Part shown: positions 43,665-51,211 of the stretch, one piece after another
How the letters are laid out: every line of letters begins with the position of its first letter
Numbering within the stretch: the first letter of the stretch is position 1
DNA from: Sphingobium sp. CAP-1
GTDB lineage: Bacteria > Pseudomonadota > Alphaproteobacteria > Sphingomonadales > Sphingomonadaceae
NCBI RefSeq assembly: GCF_009720145.1
Contig: NZ_CP046253.1
Span: 1,032,001-1,096,000 of the forward strand
Length of the DNA stretch: 64,000 nucleotides
Reading direction: 5' to 3'
The notes under the pieces: generated by a model
Database searches by the model: none
Told to the model about the DNA's origin: nothing
What the model saw: only the letters and a program-made list of their open reading frames with translations
Position numbers and translations under genes: made by a program

Positions 43665-44219
43665 TTAGCGGGTGGCGAAGGAGAAAACCTGCTCCGCCAG
43701 TATCTTCAACTGGCCGGCGATCGCATCGTCCATCAGCGCGCCGTTCGCGCCGAAGGGCTTCTGCTCGACGCTGTTGATCGCCACGCCCAGCGGGGTCGGC
43801 CAGCCGCGCATCGCATGGGTGATGCCGCGCAGCGCCTGCAACGTCACGCCACCCGCCTGCCAGCCCGCCGCGGTGACGATCAGCCCCACGGCGCGCCCGT
43901 CAAAATAGGGACGGGCGTCGCCGCGCAGATCCTCCAGCAGGTCGATAGCATTCTTCACCAGCCCAGACACGCCGCCATGATAGCCGGGGGAGGCGATCAC
44001 CACACCGTCGGCGGCGCGCACCGCCTCGACCAGATCGCGCTCGCCATCCGTGCGATCGGTGCTTTCCGGCGCGAAATGGGGCAGGGCGGCGAGCGCCGCG
44101 CCGCCGAACATTCGGGTTTCGGCGCCCTGTTCGCGCGCGAAGCCCAGCACCGCCTCGGTCAGCCGCTCGCTCGATGATCCGGGGCGGTTGGTGCCGCCGA
44201 TGCCGACGATCAGGGTCAT
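43665..44219 (-). CDS. NADPH-dependent FMN reductase
   Basis: A 184-residue flavodoxin-like reductase. It begins with the FMN phosphate loop GIGGTNRPGSSSERL and has the ring-binding VVIASPGYHGGVSGLVKNAIDLLEDL. ATG 44219 overlaps the stop of the luciferase-like gene (ATGA), so both are made together. The pair is a two-component flavin monooxygenase: this enzyme makes reduced FMN for the oxygenase. Confidence 0.9.
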   Translation of the reverse strand: MTLIVGIGGTNRPGSSSERLTEAVLGFAREQGAETRMFGGAALAALPHFAPESTDRTDGERDLVEAVRAADGVVIASPGYHGGVSGLVKNAIDLLEDLRGDARPYFDGRAVGLIVTAAGWQAGGVTLQALRGITHAMRGWPTPLGVAINSVEQKPFGANGALMDDAIAGQLKILAEQVFSFATR

Positions 44220-45325
44220 GCGGGGACGCCGTTCAGCGCCGGCATCACCTTTTCCGACAACAGTTCCAGCGTGCGATTGCCCCAGTCCAGACGCTGCTGC
44301 GTCAGCGGGCCGGTGGTGGTGCCGCACAGGATGTTGCCGATGCCCAGTTCCCGATAGGGCTTGAGATGCTCGATCACCGTTTCGGGCGAGCCATAGAGGC
44401 ACCAGGTGCCGATCCAGTCCTCGGTCAGTGCCAGTGGCGTCTCGTCGGTCTTGCGGTTGGCTGCGTCGCGTTCGGCCTTGTCGGCATAATATTTTTCGCG
44501 ATCGACCGCCTCCTGATAGGCGGTCAGGATGACCTCCAGTTCCTCACGCGCCTGCTCGTCGGTTTCGGCGATGTGGACGCACTGATAGGTATGGGTGGTC
44601 CAGTCCAGCGCATCGGCGACGACATCGTCCGCATGGCCCGCCGCCAGCAGCGCGTCGCGATAGGCCGTGAAATATTTGGTCACATGGGTCAGCGGTTCGG
44701 TGCCGCCGATCCTGGGCGGGGTGAAGGCCGGGATGAAGGCGGGCCAGCCATTTTCGGCGGCGCGGCGCATGGAAGCCTCCTTCATCGCCACCGGCATCAG
44801 CCGGGCGTGGTCGGCGCTGTAGGGCGCGGGCGCGATGCGTTGCAGCACTTCGCCCTGGAAGGGGCCATTGTCGATCTGCACCGGGGCGGACTCCGCTGTC
44901 TTGGCCCAAAGCTGCTCGGCGATCGCCAGGTTCGCGTCGGACACGGCCGATGCCTCCTTATAATTGACGCCGAAGCCGATCATCTCTTCGGGCGTGGTGC
45001 CGGACCCGATGCCGACCAGCAGCTTGCCGTCAGTCAACTGGTCCAGAATGTTGATGCGCTCCACGAAGCGCACCGGGTGGTGCAGCGGCACTGACGTTAC
45101 CGAGAAACCGAAATGCATCCGCTTCAGCTTCGCGGCCAGATAGGCGGCGAACATCATCGGGTCGGACGCGACCGGCATATAGCCGGTGAAATGATGGTCC
45201 GGCAGGAACAGCGCGTCGAAGCCCAGCGCCTCCGCCTTTTCGCTGTGATCGATCAGGTCGAGGATCAGTTGCCGGTCCTGATCGGCGGCCGTGGTACGGG
45301 CATTCAAGAAAACGGAAAAGCGCAT
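44216..45325 (-). CDS. Luciferase-like flavin-dependent monooxygenase
   Basis: A 369-residue TIM-barrel protein of the bacterial luciferase family. Typical phrases are FDALFLPDHHFTGYMPVASDP near the start, RMHFGFSVTSVPLHHPVRFVERINILDQL and DGKLLVGIGSGTTPEEMIGFG. It uses reduced FMN and oxygen, supplied by the coupled reductase. Its place beside glycoside-cleaving genes suggests hydroxylation or Baeyer-Villiger type attack on the released aromatic part, or on a keto-sugar; neither is shown by sequence. AGGAGG precedes ATG 45325, and operator site 2 lies 22 bases upstream. Confidence 0.88.
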   Translation of the reverse strand: MRFSVFLNARTTAADQDRQLILDLIDHSEKAEALGFDALFLPDHHFTGYMPVASDPMMFAAYLAAKLKRMHFGFSVTSVPLHHPVRFVERINILDQLTDGKLLVGIGSGTTPEEMIGFGVNYKEASAVSDANLAIAEQLWAKTAESAPVQIDNGPFQGEVLQRIAPAPYSADHARLMPVAMKEASMRRAAENGWPAFIPAFTPPRIGGTEPLTHVTKYFTAYRDALLAAGHADDVVADALDWTTHTYQCVHIAETDEQAREELEVILTAYQEAVDREKYYADKAERDAANRKTDETPLALTEDWIGTWCLYGSPETVIEHLKPYRELGIGNILCGTTTGPLTQQRLDWGNRTLELLSEKVMPALNGVPA

Positions 45326-45346
45326 GGCCCCCTCCTGATTTAAACT

Positions 45347-45360
45347 AGAATTATGATTCT
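45347..45360. promoter_or_regulatory. Operator: inverted repeat AGAAT-N4-ATTCT (site 2), with promoter
   Basis: On the minus strand the site reads AGAATCATAATTCT. A -35 TTGACG (45382-45387) and -10 TATCAG (45359-45364) with a 17-bp spacer serve the luciferase-like, reductase and GH3 genes; the -10 box overlaps the operator. Confidence 0.72.
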
Positions 45361-45400
45361 GATAAATGGATATGCGAAAAGCGTCAAGACCGGGCCGCGC

Positions 45401-45778
45401 TCAGGCGGCGATGGTGATCACCTTGATATCCTCGGCGAAGAGCGGGAAGGGCAGGTAGGAAATGCGCAGCTTTTCCTTCAGGCCAAGCCTGTGTTCGCCG
45501 CTGGTCAGCCCGCCCGCGCGATCGACGCGAATGGTGGCGACGCTGCCAAATTCCCAGCGGTCGTCATAGGCCTCCTCCATCGCGGCGAGGCTCCAGCTCT
45601 TGCCATTCTGCTCGAAGAAAACCGACTCGCGCGGCTGGGCTTCGCCGTCCAGCGTGACGGCCAGATCCTCGATCATCGACAGGCCCAGCCCACGATAATA
45701 GCCAAGCCGCGCGTCGAAGGCGAAGCCGGTGCCGGTCGCGCGCAGGCTGTTTTCCACAATGAGATATTTGTCGAACAT
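45401..45778 (-). CDS. C-glycoside deglycosidase beta subunit (DUF6379 family)
   Basis: A 125-residue cytoplasmic beta-rich protein. The order YYRGLGLSMIEDL, VTLDGE, W in DDRWEFGSVATI, GGLTSGEH and the end phrase ISYLPF matches the small subunit of two-component C-glycoside deglycosidases (DgpB, CarC, DfgB group), which carries DUF6379. The large subunit in those systems is a metal-dependent TIM barrel, found here two genes upstream (46698-47690). Together they break the carbon-carbon bond between a 3-oxo-sugar and an aromatic ring. AAGGA precedes ATG 45778. It ends the three-gene unit from 47690. Assignment rests on motif recall; no structure or search was run. Confidence 0.8.
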   Translation of the reverse strand: MFDKYLIVENSLRATGTGFAFDARLGYYRGLGLSMIEDLAVTLDGEAQPRESVFFEQNGKSWSLAAMEEAYDDRWEFGSVATIRVDRAGGLTSGEHRLGLKEKLRISYLPFPLFAEDIKVITIAA

Positions 45779-45804
45779 CGAAACGTTCCTTTATGAAAAG
45801 GGGG

Positions 45805-46701
45805 TCAATGCGCCGGGGTATTGCGTGTGATCCAGCGCAGCAGCAGGTCCGGCCAATGTTCGGTCGGTGTCCCTGCATTGCCGAGGCCGAAGCCATGGTC
45901 GCCGCTTTCGAACAGATGGAACTCGACCGGGCGCCTGGCCTGCCGCCAACTGTCGATCAGGCCAAGGCCGCCACGCGCCAGCAGGAAATCATCATTGGCG
46001 ATCGCCACGAACATTGGCGGGGCGTCGGCCGGGACAGGGCGCGCCGCCATATTGGGGTAAATGGGGGCGATGAAATCGGGGCGTTCGCCCGCCGGCATCG
46101 CCATGGCGGTGCTGAGCGTCAGGAAGCCGCCTGCGGAAAAGCCCATCATGCCGATGCTCCTGGGGTTCAGCCCATAATCGGCGGCATGGGCGCGGACATA
46201 GCGGACAGCGGCGACGCCGTCGGCCAGCGCTTCCGGCGGCGTGTCGTTCGGCGGGCCGAAGCCGACCTGTTCGCCCTTGATCGCGCGCATCAGCCTGTCG
46301 GCGAATTCCGGCTGGGACGCCGGGGTCGGCAGCACGCGATATTTGAGGACGAAGGCGGTGACGCCCTGATTGGCGAGCCAGCGGGCGACATCCCACCCCT
46401 CTTTCTCGATCGCGAGGCCAAGAAAGCCGCCGCCCGGCGCGACGATGACGGCGGCGCCCGTGCCGCGCCCGACCGGCAAGATCGGGGTCAGCGTCGGTCG
46501 AACGACATTGCGCACGGCGACCTGGCCATTGTCGAGATGCCAGACCTCCCTATCTGGTCCGGGCGTCGCGGTCGGCAGAGGAATCGCGCCGGGCTGGGCC
46601 GGGGCGGCGATCGTCTCGCGGCCTGGCCCCGGCCCCTGCGCCTGAATGGCGGGCGCAAGCAACAGTGCCGCTCCCGCGGCAAGAACGGTGCGCAGCTTCA
46701 C
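45805..46701 (-). CDS. Exported carbohydrate esterase-like alpha/beta hydrolase
   Basis: A 298-residue secreted hydrolase with signal peptide (MKLRTVLAAGAALLLAPAIQA). It has an oxyanion loop VIVAPGGGF, nucleophile Ser in MGFSAGGFL, and the later IANDDFL and ESGDHGFG for Asp and His. It resembles acetyl-xylan esterase and BD-FAE-like enzymes that remove acetyl or phenolic acyl groups from sugars. The start is a GTG at 46701 that overlaps the stop of the deglycosidase alpha gene. A periplasmic esterase between two cytoplasmic subunit genes suggests natural substrates are acylated glycosides. Confidence 0.78.
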   Translation of the reverse strand: MKLRTVLAAGAALLLAPAIQAQGPGPGRETIAAPAQPGAIPLPTATPGPDREVWHLDNGQVAVRNVVRPTLTPILPVGRGTGAAVIVAPGGGFLGLAIEKEGWDVARWLANQGVTAFVLKYRVLPTPASQPEFADRLMRAIKGEQVGFGPPNDTPPEALADGVAAVRYVRAHAADYGLNPRSIGMMGFSAGGFLTLSTAMAMPAGERPDFIAPIYPNMAARPVPADAPPMFVAIANDDFLLARGGLGLIDSWRQARRPVEFHLFESGDHGFGLGNAGTPTEHWPDLLLRWITRNTPAH

Positions 46702-47690
46702 AGCGCCGGTTCCACGGCCTTGGCGGCCAGCGCCTTGAACATGTCATGCTGGCGGCGCACCTGCTCGCGGCTGTCCACCGGGCCGGCGTCCTGCACCCAG
46801 CGATTGCCTTCATATTCGGACGAGAGATAGCCGTCCCAGCCGCCCGCGATCAGTTCCGGGATCACCTCGTCATAGGCGATGGTGGGATCGGTGCCGTCCG
46901 CGCTCATGCCATAGAATTTCGCCTGGATATGGCGGAAATAGGGTATGAAGTCGCGGATGCGCCGGGGATTGGAATAGGGTGCGTGGCGCAGCGTTTCGGC
47001 CATGGCGATGTCGGCCTTGTTCCCGCCCATCTTCACCGCGACCTCGAAAATCGTATATTCGCACATGATCTTCTGCTCATGCTGGTCGATGATGAAATCG
47101 GCGATCGCCGGCGTCGCGCCCTGCCGCAGGAAGCGGTCGCGAAACTCCGGCGGATAATGTTTCATGAAAATGCCCATGTCGGGCAGGATGCCGAGATGCT
47201 TCGTGCCGAGGCGGTTGGCCACCTCGACCGTGCGCAAAATCCAGGCATGGTCCAGATGCCAGGGGGCGTGAACCTCCACGCCCATATGCACGTCATATTG
47301 TTCGGCATAGGGGACGCAGCGTTCCAGTATGTCAGGCCGCACGAACACCAGCACGCGCATATTCCTGATGCCGAGGCGATGGCACAGTTTCATGTCGCGC
47401 ACGATCGATTCGATCTGCTCGTCATCGGTCATCTCGCGGTCCTTGCGCCGCTTGGTGTCGAGGAACATGTCGTAACAGGTCAGGGTCGTGCCGTGCCGGT
47501 CCATCATCGCCAGCCAGCGGTCGACGGTCGCATCGTCGATATGGGGGAAGCCCGGCATATTCTGTTCGGGCAGGATCTCGATCCCGTTCGCGCCGATCGA
47601 CGCGGCGAACGCCACCACATCCTCAACGCTCATCTGGCCGAGGAAAAGCTCCTCCTGAAAACTGTACAGGCTGACGCCGCGCTTGAACAT
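46698..47690 (-). CDS. C-glycoside deglycosidase alpha subunit (TIM barrel)
   Basis: A 330-residue xylose-isomerase-like barrel without a signal peptide. Likely metal ligands are E139 (GVEVHAPWHLDH), D171 (ILPDMGIF), H254 or Q256 (FRHIQAKFY) and E292 (SSEYEGN). In a unit with a DUF6379 beta subunit it fits the catalytic alpha subunit of C-glycoside deglycosidases, which use a metal and His to cleave the C-C bond of 3-oxo-C-glucosides. GGAGGGG five bases upstream places the start at ATG 47690; upstream ATG 47708 and TTG 47711 lack such a site. Without the partner gene, it could only be called a sugar isomerase-like protein. Confidence 0.8.
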   Translation of the reverse strand: MFKRGVSLYSFQEELFLGQMSVEDVVAFAASIGANGIEILPEQNMPGFPHIDDATVDRWLAMMDRHGTTLTCYDMFLDTKRRKDREMTDDEQIESIVRDMKLCHRLGIRNMRVLVFVRPDILERCVPYAEQYDVHMGVEVHAPWHLDHAWILRTVEVANRLGTKHLGILPDMGIFMKHYPPEFRDRFLRQGATPAIADFIIDQHEQKIMCEYTIFEVAVKMGGNKADIAMAETLRHAPYSNPRRIRDFIPYFRHIQAKFYGMSADGTDPTIAYDEVIPELIAGGWDGYLSSEYEGNRWVQDAGPVDSREQVRRQHDMFKALAAKAVEPAL

Positions 47691-47715
47691 GGGCACCCCT
47701 CCATTCATCAATATT

Positions 47716-47729
47716 AGAATTACTATTCT
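47716..47729. promoter_or_regulatory. Operator: inverted repeat AGAAT-N4-ATTCT (site 3), with promoter
   Basis: On the minus strand the site reads AGAATAGTAATTCT, inside TAGAAT...ATTCTA. A -35 TTGACC at 47749-47754 overlaps the stop codon of the GH106 gene, and -10 TATAGA at 47727-47732 overlaps the operator (16-bp spacer). It serves the deglycosidase alpha, esterase and beta genes. Confidence 0.75.
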
Positions 47730-47750
47730 ATATAATCTGACGCGAGAAGG

Positions 47751-50700
47751 TCAATCCTCTTTGACGCCGATCAAAACGACCGGGCCGATCAGCCCCGAAG
47801 GGCGCAGCGGCGCGTCGGCGGCGTAGGTCGGGCCGGTGGTGAGGGTGACGGGCGTTGCGCCGGGCTGGGCGTCGCCGATCAGGCGATTGACCCACAGATT
47901 GGCGACTCGGACGGTGAGCGCATTGCGGCCCGGTTTCACGAAGGGGGTGATGTCCAGCCGGTAGGGCGCCTTCCACGCCACGCCGGCGCGCTGGCCGTTG
48001 ATCCGCACCTCCGCCACGTCCGCGACCGTGCCGAGGTCGATCAGCAGCCGGCCCCGGCCCGGCTTCCATCCTTTGGGCAGGGTGACGCCGCGGCTGTAGC
48101 TGGCGACGCCGGAATAATAGCGGGTCGCGGGATCGTCGGATCTGGACCAGTCGCCCAGCGGGCCGCTGCGTTCTCCCGCCGGCGCGCCGGGGCGGGCGTC
48201 GAAGGTCATCCGCCAGTCGCCGCCGAGTTGGGCCAGTGTCTCGCTTTGCGGCGGCACGATTCGCGCGGACCTGTCCGCCGTGGGCTGGCGCAGGACGACG
48301 AACAGCGCCTCGTCCCTGGCGAGGTGGAGCGGGATGCGGGTGCGATCCGCATCCATATCATAGCTGACCGATTCGACCCGGCCGTCATCCGCGCGCCACA
48401 GTTCCGGCCGTCGCCCGCTGACACGCAGGTCGATCATGCCGTCCACCGCCTTGCCCGATCGGTTGCTGATGAAATATATGTCGCTTTCGCTGTTCGCGCG
48501 ATGCAGCAGCGCGAGCGATCCCTCGCCTTCCCAGCGCCAGTCGGGGCCGATGGTCGAGAGCGCCCTGGTCAGATCGGTCCCGATCCTGCCGCTCCACAGC
48601 CTGTCGATCAGCGCCGCGACCTCAGCCGGATCGTCGCTTAGGCTAGGCGATCCGGCGGGTCGCCGGCCCACGACCACCGCGCCCGCCTGCACCAGCGCTT
48701 CGATCCGGCGCAGCGTCGCCAGCGTCATCTTGCCGCTCGACCCGCCGAGATAGAGCAGGCGATAGCTTTGCCCGTCGGGTGTCGCCAGCCGGCCGTCCTC
48801 CACGCGCAACCGGCTGGCCAGCGCATCGGCATTGACGAAATCATAGTCATGCCCTGTCGGCACATCGCCGACCGGCGCGTCGCCATAAAGGCCAGTGATC
48901 GGGCTTTCCTCGCCGTAAAAATAGGCGATGTCGGCAACATGATGACCCTGCTGCAACAGGAAGCTGGTGCGGGCGAGATAGGTGGTCCAGCCGTCCGCCA
49001 TTTCCGCCCATGTCTCGTTCCGGGTGAAATATTGGCCAAGGAAGGTCGCCAGCGCGAAGCCGGGCGCGCGGTCGGCGAAGGGCTGGTGCGCGGAGGTGTG
49101 GATCAGCAGTCGGTTGACGCCCAGCGCAAATTCCAGATCGGCGGTCGCCTTGAGGTCGGCCGGGGCATAAGCGAAGGGATGGCCGAAGGCGGTCAGCGAT
49201 TCCGCGCCCACCGCCGCCTTGCCATAGAGGTTGGCGACCGACGCCGCACCCTTGATATCCGCGACATAGCTGGGGTTGGGGGCCGCGCCCGGCGCCAGCG
49301 TCCACATCGCCCCCATCGGCACATCGGCATGCGCGCGCATCGCCAGATCGTCGCCCAGTTGCGGGCGATGATCCTCCAGCGCTTCGGCATAATAGGTCAT
49401 GCCCGCCTTGTGCGCGGCGTCGGACAGCACGCCATAATGGGCCTCCGCATACAGATCGGCGATCGTCTTGCGCCAATCCCACAAGAAGGCGTCGGTCCTG
49501 GCCGCGTCGCCAATGACGATGCCGGTCAACGCCGGCAGCCAGGGGGTGGGATCATAGCCGCGCCGCCGGGCGAATTGCGCCGGCAGATCATCGGTCCAGT
49601 TTTGCGGCCCGGATTCGATGCTGTCGCTCAGGATCGACCTTATGCCCTGCGCGCCGATCAGGTCGTCGCCCACCGACTGGCGGTAAAGGCTCAGGAAATG
49701 ATCGATATAGCCGGCGACGCGCGGGGCGGAGAGCTTGTCCACCTCCAGCCCCGTCGCCTCTTGCGGCGCGGGACCGTTGCGATGGCCGGTCAGCGACCAG
49801 CCCATGCGCAGCACCCGCCAGCGGCCCGGCGGCGGCGTCCAGTCGAGCGTGCCGTCGGGCCGCATCCGGTCGGTCAGGTCGATGATCGTGACAGGCGCGA
49901 TCCCTGCGGCGGGCGGGGTGGCGGCGGCATAATAGTCGGGCAGTGTCGCAAAGCCGGCCTTCTCCTCCGCCTGACGCACCCGCGCTTCGGCATGGAGCGC
50001 GAACTCCGACAGGGCGTAGCTGGCGGCCGGGCCGGTGGGAAATGGCGGTCGCAGCGCGCCGGGCGCATAGGTCAACTTGTCCATGAAACCGGGTTTCGGA
50101 TCGGCGGTCAGGGTCAGCCGGAACCAGCGCGCGGTGACGGGCGCGAAACTGGCGGACCGGACGGGCGAGGTGGAGGCGGGCAAGTCGGCGACGGGGCGAT
50201 AGCGCAGGCCGTCGTCGCTCGCCTCCAGCATTGCCATGGGCGGGGCTGGCGTGCCGAAACCGCGTGGGCCGGGCAGGCCGACCGTCGCCGACCGGATCGT
50301 CTGGGGCCGGTCATAGCGATAGGCGATCCATGCCGCGCCGGCCTGCGCCGGGAGGATGGTGGCGGGGCCATATTGGCCGTCGGCGAGCAGCGCACCGTCC
50401 ACCTTGCCAGCGCTCAGGGTCAGTTGCGCGGGCGTCGGATCGTCGGGGCCAGCCGGCATCGCGATCACGCGGGCGTCGCGATACAGTGCCGGTCCGGCCG
50501 CCTCGGCTGGCTGGATCAGGGTCAGCGGCACGTCCTGATAGGGACCGGCGACGGTCGGCGGCGGCGTCAGCCTGCCGGTGAAGCGTCCGCCGCCCGCCAC
50601 CCGTGTTTCGCTCCAGACCAGCTTCTTCATCGCGTCGTCGGGCCTGACCCACGGCCCGCCGGTCGCGCTCCATCCACCCGATGTGGCGATGCCCAGCGGC

Positions 50701-51035
50701 AGGTCGAGCGCGGCGGCGGTAGCGACGCTGTCCCGCAATGCCTTGCGCCAGGGCGCGCTCATATAGATGCGCCGCTGTGGCACGATGGTTGGCACGCCCA
50801 TCCCCGCCTCGAACAGATGGACCCCGCCGATGCCGATCCGCTTCATCCATTCCAGATCGCGTTTCGCGCCGTCCGATTCGATGTTGCCGTTCATCCAGTG
50901 CCACCAGACATGCGGCCGCGCGCTGGCCGGCGGATCGCGAAATCCGTCGAGAAGCGGATCGGACTGACCCCATGCGACGGATGACAGGAGCAGAATCGAC
51001 GCTGCCGACGATCGAAGAATATGCTGCTTTTTCAT
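47751..51035 (-). CDS. GH106 alpha-L-rhamnosidase
   Basis: A 1094-residue exported enzyme, the usual GH106 length. The signal peptide is MKKQHILRSSAASILLLSS. The family opening is clear: PHVWWHWMNGNIESDGAKRD, then WMKRIGIGGVHLFEAGMG and ATSGGWSATGGPWV. GH106-type PQEATGLEVDKLS follows, and a C-terminal beta-sandwich near residues 960-1080 has DLGTVADVAEVRINGQRAG. Known members remove alpha-L-rhamnose from pectin side chains or flavonoid rhamnosides. AGGGACAGGATA precedes ATG 51035. Its stop overlaps the -35 box of the deglycosidase operon. Rhamnosylated flavonoid glycosides would be consistent substrates. Confidence 0.87.
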   Translation of the reverse strand: MKKQHILRSSAASILLLSSVAWGQSDPLLDGFRDPPASARPHVWWHWMNGNIESDGAKRDLEWMKRIGIGGVHLFEAGMGVPTIVPQRRIYMSAPWRKALRDSVATAAALDLPLGIATSGGWSATGGPWVRPDDAMKKLVWSETRVAGGGRFTGRLTPPPTVAGPYQDVPLTLIQPAEAAGPALYRDARVIAMPAGPDDPTPAQLTLSAGKVDGALLADGQYGPATILPAQAGAAWIAYRYDRPQTIRSATVGLPGPRGFGTPAPPMAMLEASDDGLRYRPVADLPASTSPVRSASFAPVTARWFRLTLTADPKPGFMDKLTYAPGALRPPFPTGPAASYALSEFALHAEARVRQAEEKAGFATLPDYYAAATPPAAGIAPVTIIDLTDRMRPDGTLDWTPPPGRWRVLRMGWSLTGHRNGPAPQEATGLEVDKLSAPRVAGYIDHFLSLYRQSVGDDLIGAQGIRSILSDSIESGPQNWTDDLPAQFARRRGYDPTPWLPALTGIVIGDAARTDAFLWDWRKTIADLYAEAHYGVLSDAAHKAGMTYYAEALEDHRPQLGDDLAMRAHADVPMGAMWTLAPGAAPNPSYVADIKGAASVANLYGKAAVGAESLTAFGHPFAYAPADLKATADLEFALGVNRLLIHTSAHQPFADRAPGFALATFLGQYFTRNETWAEMADGWTTYLARTSFLLQQGHHVADIAYFYGEESPITGLYGDAPVGDVPTGHDYDFVNADALASRLRVEDGRLATPDGQSYRLLYLGGSSGKMTLATLRRIEALVQAGAVVVGRRPAGSPSLSDDPAEVAALIDRLWSGRIGTDLTRALSTIGPDWRWEGEGSLALLHRANSESDIYFISNRSGKAVDGMIDLRVSGRRPELWRADDGRVESVSYDMDADRTRIPLHLARDEALFVVLRQPTADRSARIVPPQSETLAQLGGDWRMTFDARPGAPAGERSGPLGDWSRSDDPATRYYSGVASYSRGVTLPKGWKPGRGRLLIDLGTVADVAEVRINGQRAGVAWKAPYRLDITPFVKPGRNALTVRVANLWVNRLIGDAQPGATPVTLTTGPTYAADAPLRPSGLIGPVVLIGVKED

Positions 51036-51086
51036 TATCCTGTCCCTCATGGCGCCGGCTCTGCCGGTTCTTGGAATATCAAAACT

Positions 51087-51100
51087 AGAATTTAGATATT
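51087..51100. promoter_or_regulatory. Degenerate operator (site 4) between GH106 and TonB receptor genes
   Basis: On the + strand AGAATTTAGATATT keeps one exact AGAAT half; the other half is ATATT instead of ATTCT. For the GH106 gene a -35 TTGCCC (51116-51121), 17-bp spacer and -10 TATCTA (51093-51098) overlap it, as at the other sites. The region also serves the divergent receptor gene. Confidence 0.5.
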
Positions 51101-51211
51101 GATTTTTATCAAAACGGGCAATAGCAGAAGGGGGGTCGGGCCGCACTGCACATGCGCCGACACAAGGATTAGCCCGCGAGGCGGGACGAAAAACATAGTG
51201 GGGAGGATAGG

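Noticed and set aside
48768..50984. 738-codon open frame opposite the GH106 gene
   Set aside because: The GH106 frame has family motifs throughout; the opposite product is Arg/Gly/His-rich with no fold pattern.
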